Shown piece after piece: positions 1-7,619 of a DNA stretch of 64,000 nt. The notes under the pieces are model-generated. The model was not told the DNA's origin. It was given only the letters and a program-made list of their open reading frames with translations, and ran no database searches. The position numbers and the translations under genes are program-made. Positions within the stretch are counted from its first letter, which is position 1, and every line of letters starts with the position of its first letter. Source of the stretch: Kiritimatiellia bacterium (GTDB lineage Bacteria; Verrucomicrobiota; Kiritimatiellia; UBA8416; JABMPJ01); the NCBI GenBank assembly GCA_030745755.1, contig JASLOA010000027.1, positions 186,001 through 250,000 of the forward strand, read 5' to 3'.

Positions 1-736
1 CGGTCAGTACCAGGCAGTCGCAGTCGGCAAGCATTTCCTGCATGGCGGCGAGGATCATCTCTTCATCATCTTCCACCGCCCGGCAACACACCACGTCGAA
101 CCCGGAACCACGCAACCCCGACACCAGCATGGGGCCGTTCGAATTCCGCAACTGGTGAACGCCGACCGCATCCGAGACGTCCAGCAGCTCGGCCCCCGTC
201 GAGAGGATCGATACGCGCGGTCGGTCGTAGACGGTTGGTCGGTCCACCCCGACCGCCGCACACACACCTACTTCGGCCGCCCCCAGCAGGGCGCCGGCTT
301 CAAGCAGAACGGCGCCGCGTTGGGCGTTTTCCCCCTGGCGAAAGATATGCTGCCCGGGGCGGGGCGCTCGCATGAATCTGACCTGCTTTTCTCCAACCGG
401 TTCGGTATCTTCCACCATGATCACGGTGTCGGTATCGGCGGGAACATTGGCGCCTGTGTAGATAGCCACACATTCGCCCGGGCCGACTGAGGGCGTTGCG
501 TCCGAACCTGCTGCGACTTCACCCACCATGGTCAGTACGGCAGGACACTCGCGCAGATCATCCGCACGCACCGCGTAGCCGTCCATAGCGGCTCGATCGG
601 CGGGGGGTACATCACGGTCGGCAACAACTGGATCTGCCAGGATGTAGCCGGTGGCGGAGTCGAGGGCAACGGGTTGTGCGGCAAGCGGTGCGGTATGTGC
701 AACCACACGCTCCCACGCCTCGAGTGGCGTTATCAT
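1..736 (-). CDS. moeA: Molybdopterin molybdenumtransferase MoeA (C-terminus cut by window edge)
   Basis: Reading the minus strand from the ATG at 736 gives 245 residues that run off the left edge, about the first 60% of a usual MoeA. Family landmarks are visible: DVPPADRAAMDGYAV near residues 42-56, YTGANVPADTDTV near 93-105 and STGAEL near 179-184. MoeA inserts molybdate or tungstate into adenylylated molybdopterin in the cytoplasm, the last common step of Moco/Tuco synthesis. The start is supported by a strong GGAAAGGAG ribosome-binding site six bases upstream. It lies downstream of the mobA fusion gene on the same strand, with a structured 230-base leader between them that may be a riboswitch. 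Identity is firm; the C-terminal domains are outside the window. Confidence 0.93.
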   Translation of the reverse strand, partial: MITPLEAWERVVAHTAPLAAQPVALDSATGYILADPVVADRDVPPADRAAMDGYAVRADDLRECPAVLTMVGEVAAGSDATPSVGPGECVAIYTGANVPADTDTVIMVEDTEPVGEKQVRFMRAPRPGQHIFRQGENAQRGAVLLEAGALLGAAEVGVCAAVGVDRPTVYDRPRVSILSTGAELLDVSDAVGVHQLRNSNGPMLVSGLRGSGFDVVCCRAVEDDEEMILAAMQEMLADCDCLVLT

Positions 737-784
737 AGGGGTCTCCTTTCCAATGGTGATCCGGCATGCTCAGTGCATACCAGC

Positions 785-875
785 CCCGGGAGGCGCAGAC
801 GTTTCCGTTTCGAGCCCTTACCGGCCGGACAGCCATAGCTATTGACCCTTAGGCCGCCCGGCTCGGAGACAATGT
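785..875 (-). promoter_or_regulatory. Candidate Moco/Tuco-type riboswitch in the moeA leader
   Basis: The minus strand between mobA and moeA is rich in conserved-looking RNA elements. CTCCGAGCC (about 872-864) pairs by CGAGCC with GGCTCG (about 806-801). Inside lies GGGTCAATAGC-TATG-GCTGTCC, which folds into a hairpin, followed by CCGGCCGGTAAGGGCTCG and then ACGGAAACGTCTGC. From memory these strings resemble the consensus of the molybdenum/tungsten-cofactor RNA motif, which sits in leaders of Moco genes. A further hairpin (GTATGC/GCATGC) lies about 20 bases before the moeA ribosome-binding site. The position fits exactly. The assignment rests on recalled motif and hand folding, not on a covariance model. 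Confidence 0.6.
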
Positions 876-966
876 CAACCCCGCGTATGTGTCATGGAGA
901 CGGGGCACTTATCAAGACAAATCGGACGACGGCCGGTCAGCTTCGGTTGTTGTGCGGGGGCCGACG

Positions 967-2115
967 TCAGCGGCGCGTGCTGTCGAACCGGTCGACGTAG
1001 GCACGGTATTCCGCCTCGGTGTTCAGGTTCGGCGGGGCCGAGACGGCGTCCACGTCCAGGTAGCATGTGCGCGCCTTTTCGAAGATACTTCGCACATGAC
1101 GCCGGCCTTCGGCGAGACTATCGTTCATAAGGGGTAGAGCACTGCGGCTATAGACGGCAAAGAGCGGTTCGAGGCGGGGTCCATCACCCCCCCGCGGGCT
1201 GCTGCGCGGGACAACGGCATCGTACTGTTCGGCGTCGTTCAGCATCCGATGGGCCAGGTTGATGTCTATATCCGGGATATCACATGCCACCACAAAGACC
1301 CGGTCGTGGGAGGCGGCCTCGAGCGCTGAGGCTATGCCCATCAGTGGTCCTTGATTGGCCTGCCGGTCGGCGACGGTTTTCAGTCCCAGGAATGCGTGCC
1401 GGGTATCGTTGGAACTGAGCAGAATCTCGTCGAAGTGCCCCTGGAGCTGCTCATGTACCCGCTGGATAAGCGGCTGGCCATTGATCTCCAGCAGGCTCTT
1501 GTCGCGTCCCATACGTGAGCTCTGGCCACCCGCCAGGATAACGGCGGTGGCCTTGCGGCGCAGTGTCCATGTGTCATGCCGGGTTGAAATTCGCTCCAGC
1601 TCCAGATCGAAGCGCTCGCCATCCGAACCCACCGCGATGTCGGCCAGGTGTGCCACGGCGCGCGCGGTTGGCTTGCAGGTGCGGGTGCGTTTGTCCTTCA
1701 CCATCAGGAATAGGCCCGGCTTCACGGCGTGGCGAATGCTGTTTGATTCGCAGATCAATGGGATGTGCGGGTCAATCTGTTCGTAGAGGGCGTCGAGGCC
1801 CTCCCGCATGTGTGCCACGTGGACACGCAACCAGAAGACGGGGAAAGCGCCGGCCAACAGCAGGCGGGACGTGTCCTTGACGCCGTCCCGGTTGGTTTCC
1901 TTCATGAGGTCGTAGGCGCCATCCACCGATGTACAGGCCCCGCATCCTTCGCCCCCACGCGGGCACCGTCCCCCTGCCTCGCGGATCACCGTGATCTTGG
2001 CGGCTGCGACCGGTTGCGTGGGCCTGGTGCGGCGGATCAGTGTACAGGCCAGTTCGGTTTTTCCGATGTTGCGGCCGGTCGACCCGATCAGCAGCATGTT
2101 GGGTGCATTTCGCAT
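967..2115 (-). CDS. mobA: MobB-like P-loop NTPase / MobA molybdenum cofactor guanylyltransferase fusion
   Basis: A 382-residue two-domain protein. Residues 1-185 form a P-loop NTPase domain with GSTGRNIGKT at 11-20, resembling MobB or related SIMIBI-type NTPases. From about 188 it is a clear MobA domain: AVILAGGQSSRMGRDKSLL at 191-209, then ACDIPDI and the rest of the nucleotidyltransferase fold. MobA adds GMP to molybdopterin to form the guanine dinucleotide cofactor. The N-terminal domain carries an unusual cysteine cluster, C51-x6-C58-x2-C61, which could bind metal or an Fe-S cluster. The gene is divergent from tupABC and upstream of moeA, a coherent Mo/W cofactor locus. The MobA half is certain; calling the first half MobB is less so. 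Confidence 0.85.
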   Translation of the reverse strand: MRNAPNMLLIGSTGRNIGKTELACTLIRRTRPTQPVAAAKITVIREAGGRCPRGGEGCGACTSVDGAYDLMKETNRDGVKDTSRLLLAGAFPVFWLRVHVAHMREGLDALYEQIDPHIPLICESNSIRHAVKPGLFLMVKDKRTRTCKPTARAVAHLADIAVGSDGERFDLELERISTRHDTWTLRRKATAVILAGGQSSRMGRDKSLLEINGQPLIQRVHEQLQGHFDEILLSSNDTRHAFLGLKTVADRQANQGPLMGIASALEAASHDRVFVVACDIPDIDINLAHRMLNDAEQYDAVVPRSSPRGGDGPRLEPLFAVYSRSALPLMNDSLAEGRRHVRSIFEKARTCYLDVDAVSAPPNLNTEAEYRAYVDRFDSTRR

Positions 2116-2139
2116 TGTTGTTCCATTTCGTGAGGGCTT

Positions 2140-2155
2140 GCCACGCTACCGTGGC
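2140..2155. promoter_or_regulatory. Inverted repeat in the mobA-tupA divergent intergenic region
   Basis: GCCACG-CTAC-CGTGGC is a perfect 6-bp inverted repeat with a 4-base loop, placed between the divergent mobA and tupA starts. It could be an operator for a metal-responsive regulator or a small hairpin in the tupA leader. It does not match the ModE consensus I know. Confidence 0.3.
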
Positions 2156-2238
2156 TGGGCTAGTGTCCTCGCCGAAGCCATTGGGAACCTGCATAACGAC
2201 ATGCCGGAATGCAAGCCAAATGGGTGTCGGGAGTTTGA

Positions 2239-3054
2239 ATGCGGAATTACCTGAAGCTGATCTTTCTCTGCGCTCTACTGTCTCTGCCCATCAGAGGATG
2301 GGCGGGCGAGATATTGCGGCTGGCCACGACCACCAGTACGTATGAAACGGGGCTGCTTGATCGCATCCTCCCGCCGTTTGAGCAGGCGCATGACTGCGAG
2401 GTGCACGTCATCTCGGTCGGCACTGGAAAAGCGATGCAGATTGCCCGGAATGGCGACGTGGATGTCATCCTGGTTCATGCCCGTGAGGCGGAAGATGCCT
2501 TCGTCGAGGCGGGGTATGGGGTTAACCGCCGTGACGTGATGTACAACGACTTTCTGCTGCTTGGACCGGTCGGCGATCCGGCCGGGGTTGGGGGGTTGAA
2601 TGACGCCAAGCTTGCGCTGAAGCGAATAATGGCGAAGGGGAAGCTGTTCGTTTCTCGCGGTGACGATTCAGGCACGCACCAGAAGGAGCGCCGGCTCTGG
2701 AAAAAAGCGAAACGAGAGCCCACGGGCGCCTGGTACCTTGAGGCAGGGCAGGGCATGAGTGCCACGCTCAGGATGGCCGACGAGAAGAACGGGTACGTGA
2801 TGGTGGATCGGGCTACCTATCTGCTTAACCGGGATAAGATCCGGCTGAAACCGGTCGTTGAAGGCGATCCGGACCTTTTCAACCCCTACGGCATCATCCC
2901 CGTCAGTCCCTACAGGTATGCGCATGTGAAGTATGAACTCGCGATGGCGCTGGTCGCCTGGATGACCAGTCCGGAGTGCCAGCGGTTGATAGCGGCCTAT
3001 GATTGGAAGGGGACCCCTCTCTTTCATCCGTCTGCCGCCGGAGGCAACAACTGA
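2239..3054 (+). CDS. tupA: Tungstate ABC transporter, periplasmic substrate-binding protein TupA
   Basis: A 271-residue binding protein with an N-terminal signal peptide (hydrophobic LIFLCALLSLP, cleavage likely after WA at 22). Just after it is TTTST at residues 30-34, followed by ETGLLD, the anion-binding signature of the TupA family rather than ModA. It captures tungstate (or molybdate) in the periplasm and delivers it to TupB. GGGAG five bases before the ATG supports this start. The stop codon overlaps the tupB start as TGATG, so the three tup genes are translationally coupled. The Mo/W cofactor genes on the other side support the assignment; tungstate specificity itself cannot be read from sequence alone. 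Confidence 0.9.
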   Translation: MRNYLKLIFLCALLSLPIRGWAGEILRLATTTSTYETGLLDRILPPFEQAHDCEVHVISVGTGKAMQIARNGDVDVILVHAREAEDAFVEAGYGVNRRDVMYNDFLLLGPVGDPAGVGGLNDAKLALKRIMAKGKLFVSRGDDSGTHQKERRLWKKAKREPTGAWYLEAGQGMSATLRMADEKNGYVMVDRATYLLNRDKIRLKPVVEGDPDLFNPYGIIPVSPYRYAHVKYELAMALVAWMTSPECQRLIAAYDWKGTPLFHPSAAGGNN

Positions 3055-3746
3055 TGGACTACATCTGGCAGGGCCTACGTGACAGCTTGCGGATCATCGG
3101 GAGCCTTGAACCCGAGTTCCTTGGAACGGTTGCGATCTCGCTCAAGGTATCGTTCATCTCAACCGCGCTGGCCACTGTCCTGGGGGTTCCTTTCGGCATG
3201 TGGATTGCCGAGAAGCGCTCCCCGGGCGCTCGTGCGATCATTACGATTCTGAACACGCTGATGTCACTGCCCACGGTTGTGGTTGGTCTGATGGTCTACT
3301 CCTTCCTGTCGCGCCGGGGGCCGCTTGGGGAATGGGGTCTGCTCTATACCCAGACGGCCATGGTGATCGGCCAGTTCATCCTGGCCTTTCCTATCGTTGC
3401 CGGTCTGTCCGTGAGCGCGGTTGCTGGTCTCGACAAGCGTATCCGCACGACGGCCGTATCGCTCGGAGCCGACACGACCCAGAGCTTCCGGATGTACCTT
3501 CGCGAGGCGCGCTACGGGGTCATGGCGGCCGTCGTGGCGGGATTCGGTCGCGTATTCGCCGAGGTGGGTGTCTCCATGATGCTGGGCGGTAACATCCGTG
3601 GCTACACGCGCAATATCACCACGGCAATGGCACTCGAGACCAGCAAAGGTGAATTCGCATTCGGAATAGCGTTGGGGGTGGTGCTCCTGACCGTGGCGCT
3701 GGCCGTTAACATTCTTTTCGGCCTCTTCCGGGAGCGAAGCAGATGA
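3054..3746 (+). CDS. tupB: Tungstate ABC transporter permease TupB
   Basis: A 230-residue inner-membrane permease with about five or six hydrophobic segments. The typical ABC permease cytoplasmic loop with the EAA-like region (AVSLGADTTQSF, then LREARYGVMAAVVAGFGR) contacts the ATPase. The start is set at the ATG that overlaps the tupA stop (TGATG); a reading frame extending further upstream would overlap tupA by 50 bases and is unlikely. The stop overlaps the tupC start as ATGA. Length and order match known TupABC systems. Confidence 0.9.
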   Translation: MDYIWQGLRDSLRIIGSLEPEFLGTVAISLKVSFISTALATVLGVPFGMWIAEKRSPGARAIITILNTLMSLPTVVVGLMVYSFLSRRGPLGEWGLLYTQTAMVIGQFILAFPIVAGLSVSAVAGLDKRIRTTAVSLGADTTQSFRMYLREARYGVMAAVVAGFGRVFAEVGVSMMLGGNIRGYTRNITTAMALETSKGEFAFGIALGVVLLTVALAVNILFGLFRERSR

Positions 3747-4417
3747 CCGCGTATCACTTGGAACAGGTTGAGGGACGGTGGGGCGACTTCGTCCTGCGCG
3801 CTGATGAGCTTCAGATCGAGCGAGGCAAGGTCTACGCGGTGACCGGTCCCAACGGCTGCGGCAAGACCAGCCTGTTGCAGGTGCTGTCGCTGCTGGATCG
3901 GCCGGTTGACGGGCGGGTCAGGTTCGGTAATGAGGCGGTCAGCTATGACGATCGGGGCGCATGGCTGGGTCAGCGCCGCCGCATGGCCTACCTGATGCAG
4001 CATCCCTACCTGTTCAACATGGATGTCCGTGACAACATAGCCTATGGGCTTCGTCTGAGGCATGCGCCGGCGGGCGAGGTCCGACGCCGTGTGCAGGAGG
4101 TGATGGAGCGACTGGCGCTGGAGCCGTTTGCCCGCCGCAATGCGCACACCCTTTCGGGAGGCGAAACGCAGCGGGTCGCGCTGGCGCGCACGCTCGTGCT
4201 CGCCGCCGATGTCATGTTGCTCGATGAATTTACAGCCGGCATTGACCAGCAGTATGTGGAAATGGTTGAGGCGTATGTTCGTGAACTGAACGACACGCGT
4301 GGCACCACGGTAGTCTTCTCGACGCACTCTGCCAGCCAGGCCGAGCGCATGGCGGATCACTCCCTGACGATCTGCGATGGCCTTGTCAGGGCATGTGACG
4401 CAGGGAGCCGGCGTTGA
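3743..4417 (+). CDS. tupC: Tungstate ABC transporter ATP-binding protein TupC
   Basis: A 224-residue ABC ATPase. Walker A is GPNGCGKT at residues 35-42, the signature is LSGGE near 139, and Walker B is VMLLDEF followed by TAGID and the switch histidine in FSTHSASQAE. It hydrolyses ATP to drive tungstate import through TupB. It starts inside the tupB stop codon (ATGA). No C-terminal molybdate-binding (TOBE/MopI) domain is present, which agrees with the short Tup type. Its last 32 bases overlap tail-to-tail with the rhodanese gene on the other strand. Confidence 0.9.
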   Translation: MTAYHLEQVEGRWGDFVLRADELQIERGKVYAVTGPNGCGKTSLLQVLSLLDRPVDGRVRFGNEAVSYDDRGAWLGQRRRMAYLMQHPYLFNMDVRDNIAYGLRLRHAPAGEVRRRVQEVMERLALEPFARRNAHTLSGGETQRVALARTLVLAADVMLLDEFTAGIDQQYVEMVEAYVRELNDTRGTTVVFSTHSASQAERMADHSLTICDGLVRACDAGSRR

Positions 4418-4733
4418 GGACGTTGGTGTAGCCGGCTTGCTCCAGGGTGCGCTTGGCGGAGGCGGAGCGGGCACCGGAGTGGCAATAGAGGATGATCGGC
4501 CTGCTCTTGTCGGAGTCGAGTTTGTCGAGCTGCGTAGCCAACGTGCTCAGCGGGAGGTTGATCGCGCCTTCGTAATGGCCGCCCGAAAACTCGGCCGGAG
4601 TGCGCACGTCGACGACCAGGGCACCTTGCTCCAGCTTCGCTTGAATATCCCCCTTCGAGGCCCGTCCCATCAGCAGGTTCTTCAGCACCAGTACTGCTCC
4701 CACCGCAATGATGATCCAGATCCAGTTCTTCAT
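4386..4733 (-). CDS. Membrane-anchored rhodanese-like sulfurtransferase
   Basis: A 115-residue protein with one N-terminal membrane helix (WIWIIIAVGAVLVL, about residues 4-17) and a single rhodanese domain (VVDVRTPAEFSGGHYEGAINLPL). The active-site loop is C84-HSGAR-S, with the catalytic cysteine present. Such proteins move sulfane sulfur or act in redox stress; the substrate cannot be told. The 3' end overlaps tupC by 32 bases in convergent orientation. Confidence 0.85.
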   Translation of the reverse strand: MKNWIWIIIAVGAVLVLKNLLMGRASKGDIQAKLEQGALVVDVRTPAEFSGGHYEGAINLPLSTLATQLDKLDSDKSRPIILYCHSGARSASAKRTLEQAGYTNVLNAGSLRHMP

Positions 4734-4823
4734 GACGGGAGGGAGGATTGCCGATTAGGTTGGTGAGGTCAAGAGTCGAGGCGCGCAGGTCGGGCCAAGG
4801 GCGTCTGTGGTCTATGCTCTGTT

Positions 4824-4922
4824 CCCGGCGATTCTCGCCGGGCTATGATGTGGCACCCCGTTGGGGTGCTTCGACACGCCCCCAAAGGGGGCGAACATCA
4901 TAGCCAGGGGTGAAACCCCTGG
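4824..4922. repeat. Family A palindromic repeat, copy 1
   Basis: Outer hairpin CCCGGCG-ATTCT-CGCCGGG followed by CTATGATG, inner palindromes CACCCCGTTGGGGTG and CGCCCCCAAAGGGGGCG, then CATCATAG and the outer hairpin CCAGGGGTGAAACCCCTGG. The two outer hairpins are in inverted orientation, each preceded (on its own strand) by CATCATAG. The element stops four bases before the dinG stop codon. Other copies are at 35.6, 45.4, 47.3, 48.2 and 61.1 kb. Confidence 0.88.
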
Positions 4923-4926
4923 TGGG

Positions 4927-7473
4927 CTAAGATGCGTTTGCCAGGCACTCCTCGATCGCGGCCAGGAAGGGGTCGCGATCGCTCAGGGAAATGGTGCGGG
5001 TGGGGAGGCTCTTGCGGAAAGAGGCACCGTAGGACTTGGTCATGATGCGTCGGTCGGTCACGATCACCACGCCGCGGTCGCTGCGGTGGCGAATCAGGCG
5101 ACCGAAGCCCTGGCGGAAGCGGATGACCGCATTGGGCAGTGAGTAGGTGCGAAACGGGTCGCCACCTTCGGCTGCGATCTTTTCGCAGCGTGCCACCTGG
5201 ACAGGATCGGTGTATACCGCGAAGGGCAGGCGCGCGATGACGAGACAGGAGAGTGTTTCACCCACCACATCGACACCTTCCCAGAACGAATGTGTCCCCA
5301 TGAGAACCGCTTCCATGTTCCGCTTGAAGAGCGACGTGATGTTCTCGCGCGACCCGGAGCTGCCCTGCGCCAGGACGGGGATCGCGTCGAACTCGAGGTC
5401 CTGCTCAAGCGCCTCGGTCGTTTCGCGCAGCATGCTGTAGCTGGTGAAGAGGACCATGCCGCGTCCGTGTGTGCGTCGGAACACCTGGGCCAGGAGGCCG
5501 CCCAGCTCGGCCGCATAGCTGCCGCCGGCTTCGCCGGGCTCGGGCAGGAACATCGGTACCAGTACCCGGCACTGCTGTTCGTAGTCGAATGGACTTCCGG
5601 CATTCAGTTCCATGCAGCGTTCGGGCGGAACGAGGTCGAGACCGAGCCGACTCTTGAAGAAGGCGAACGTGTTCTTCACGGTAAGTGTGGCTGAGGTGAG
5701 AACAACGGTCTCTTTCTGTGAATAGAATGCTTCGGCCAACTTGGCGCCCACGGTGATGGGAGCGCCCCAGGCGCGGGCGCTGTCGCGTCGCGAGCCGGTG
5801 CGTTCAACCCAGAAGACATAGCCTTCTTCCTGTGCTGAGAGCACGACGTGAAGGTCCTGCAGGAACTCTTTGAGGTTTATGGATGTGGCGACCAGCTCCT
5901 GGATCTGGTCCATGTGAAACGGCAGTTCATCGGCATCGACCTCGCGCAACACTTCGGCGAGGTTGTCGGCCTGTTCGGCCAGTCCGCGCAACTCTTCATC
6001 CATACCCGTGCGCGCTTCTTCGATGCCGCTCCATACGGCCGTCTCTTTGACTGCGGGCGTGATGCGCAGGGACCCCAGGTTGCGCGTGGGTTTCTCGAGC
6101 AGGTCGGTCATGGCTTCGAAAAGACGCGCCGCTGACGTCTGCAGCGCTTCGACCCGGGTGAACATCGACTCCGTCAGCTCCCTGGCCTTCTCGCGCTGTA
6201 CTTCAGTGCCCTGGAACGAATCGGAATCGAGATGCGTGAGCATCGAGGGAAGGAAGCCTTTGCCGCGTCCGCGGCGGCGTCCGCGCCGCCGCAGAAGGCG
6301 GCGGGTGATGAAGCGGAGCTTGGTGGCGGAGAGTTCGATCGAGAAGTGGCGGGTGGCCGCTTCCTCGATGTTGTGGGCTTCATCGAAGACGATGTCCACG
6401 TAGGGGGGCAGCGCCGACGTGTTGATGTTGATCTCGGCGAAGACGAGCGAGTGGTTGGCCACGATGACGTCGGCCGCGTGCGACGTGGCGCGCGCCTTGC
6501 GCAGGAAGCACCGCCGGAAGTGCCGACAGCTCCGTCCGGGACACTCCTCGGCCGAGGAGGCCAGGCGGCCACGCAGGTCACGCGTGAAAGGCTGCTCGAG
6601 CACGGAGCTCTCGGCGAAGTCACCCGTCTCCGTTGCCGCCGCCCAGCCCAGGACATGCAGGATGTCGGACTGATCGTTGTCGTCCAGGTCCAGCTCCTGG
6701 TCGATCTCCTTGAGCAGGTAGACCAGCTTGCGAATGCAGAGGTAGTTCATGCGCCCTTTGATCAGGGCGGCGGCGAAGTCGATGTCGAGTGCTTCGCGCA
6801 GAAGCGGCAGATCCTTCTCGAAGAGCTGGGACTGCAGGTTCTTCGTGTTCGTGCTGACCACGACCGGAAGCTGGTTGGCTTTCGCGCGCATGATCGCGGG
6901 CACCAGGTAGGCCAGGCTCTTGCCGATACCGGTGCCGGCCTCGACGAGCAGGCAACCCGAGCGGTTGAAGGCATCACAGACGGCTGTCGACATCTCGACC
7001 TGTCCGGCACGGTGCTCGTAGCGTCCCATGTAAAGGGCAATGCTGCCATCGGGTCCAAGTGCAGACGCCACGGTGTCGCGTTCAATGGGGACGCGCTCGA
7101 GTTCATCGGGGCTGGGCCGGTTGCGAGGGAAGCGGCCTTCGGGAAAGATATCGGTCAATTCCGATGCATCAGGACCGCCGGGCTCGAACGGTGCATCACC
7201 CGCCTCGGCAAAAAAGGTGCGGATGGTATTCATCCTGCTGGCTGCCAGGAGCCGGTTGATCTCTGTCAGGATAGGGGTGGGAAGGTGTCGGGCGCGCTCG
7301 GCCAATGCGTTGCACATGGCCTGGTTCGCCTCGCTCTCTTCAACCGTTGCGGCAATCCCGAGATGCTCCTTCAGCGTATCCGGCTCATGGTTCTGCAGAA
7401 CCGGAAAGCAGATACGGCTGAGCATGCGAATATCGTCTGACGTCAGTTGTCGCTCTTGGCTAGTTCTTGCCAT
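4927..7473 (-). CDS. dinG: DinG-family ATP-dependent DNA helicase
   Basis: An 848-residue superfamily 2 helicase of the DinG/XPD type. Walker A (EAGTGIGKS) is near residue 176 and the Walker B DEAH box (FDEAHNIEEA) near 360. Between them lie cysteines (CIRKL near 243, ECPGRSC and C in RRCFLRK near 305-317) spaced as in the 4Fe-4S domain of this family. Motifs of the second RecA fold follow, including VLTSATL, FTSYSML, GTHSFWEGVDV and FRQGFGRLIR. It unwinds 5'-3' at forks, R-loops or damaged DNA. The first 140 residues before the helicase core are family-atypical and show no motif I recognise. The gene is followed directly by a family A repeat. Confidence 0.9.
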   Translation of the reverse strand: MARTSQERQLTSDDIRMLSRICFPVLQNHEPDTLKEHLGIAATVEESEANQAMCNALAERARHLPTPILTEINRLLAASRMNTIRTFFAEAGDAPFEPGGPDASELTDIFPEGRFPRNRPSPDELERVPIERDTVASALGPDGSIALYMGRYEHRAGQVEMSTAVCDAFNRSGCLLVEAGTGIGKSLAYLVPAIMRAKANQLPVVVSTNTKNLQSQLFEKDLPLLREALDIDFAAALIKGRMNYLCIRKLVYLLKEIDQELDLDDNDQSDILHVLGWAAATETGDFAESSVLEQPFTRDLRGRLASSAEECPGRSCRHFRRCFLRKARATSHAADVIVANHSLVFAEININTSALPPYVDIVFDEAHNIEEAATRHFSIELSATKLRFITRRLLRRRGRRRGRGKGFLPSMLTHLDSDSFQGTEVQREKARELTESMFTRVEALQTSAARLFEAMTDLLEKPTRNLGSLRITPAVKETAVWSGIEEARTGMDEELRGLAEQADNLAEVLREVDADELPFHMDQIQELVATSINLKEFLQDLHVVLSAQEEGYVFWVERTGSRRDSARAWGAPITVGAKLAEAFYSQKETVVLTSATLTVKNTFAFFKSRLGLDLVPPERCMELNAGSPFDYEQQCRVLVPMFLPEPGEAGGSYAAELGGLLAQVFRRTHGRGMVLFTSYSMLRETTEALEQDLEFDAIPVLAQGSSGSRENITSLFKRNMEAVLMGTHSFWEGVDVVGETLSCLVIARLPFAVYTDPVQVARCEKIAAEGGDPFRTYSLPNAVIRFRQGFGRLIRHRSDRGVVIVTDRRIMTKSYGASFRKSLPTRTISLSDRDPFLAAIEECLANAS

Positions 7474-7489
7474 AGGTCAAAGAATCCAA

Positions 7490-7600
7490 CTGCAGCCACG
7501 AAGGCACGAAGGCACGAAGTGTTTCTGGGGGGGACAGGTTCTGTCTTAGCCGAGTGCCAACCTTTCATCCCCTTTGTGCCTTAGTGTCTTGGTGGTTGCC
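7490..7600. repeat. Family D inverted repeat (CACGAAGGCACGAAGG type)
   Basis: The left arm contains GCCACGAAGGCACGAAGGCA with a 9-base tandem (CACGAAGG.). The right arm, CCTTTGTGCCTTAGTGTC continuing into TTGGTGGTTGC, is its imperfect reverse complement. It fills the dinG-parC gap. This resembles a palindromic intergenic repeat seen widely in environmental genomes. Confidence 0.7.
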
Positions 7601-7619
7601 TTTCTTCTTCGCCGCCTTC

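Noticed and set aside
4386-4417. Convergent overlap of tupC and the rhodanese gene as a sign of a wrong stop
   Set aside because: Both proteins have family-typical lengths; short tail-to-tail overlaps are common and need no error.
6232-7440. A 402-codon open frame on the plus strand opposite dinG
   Set aside because: It is antisense to conserved helicase motifs in high-GC DNA, has low-complexity composition and no recognisable domain.
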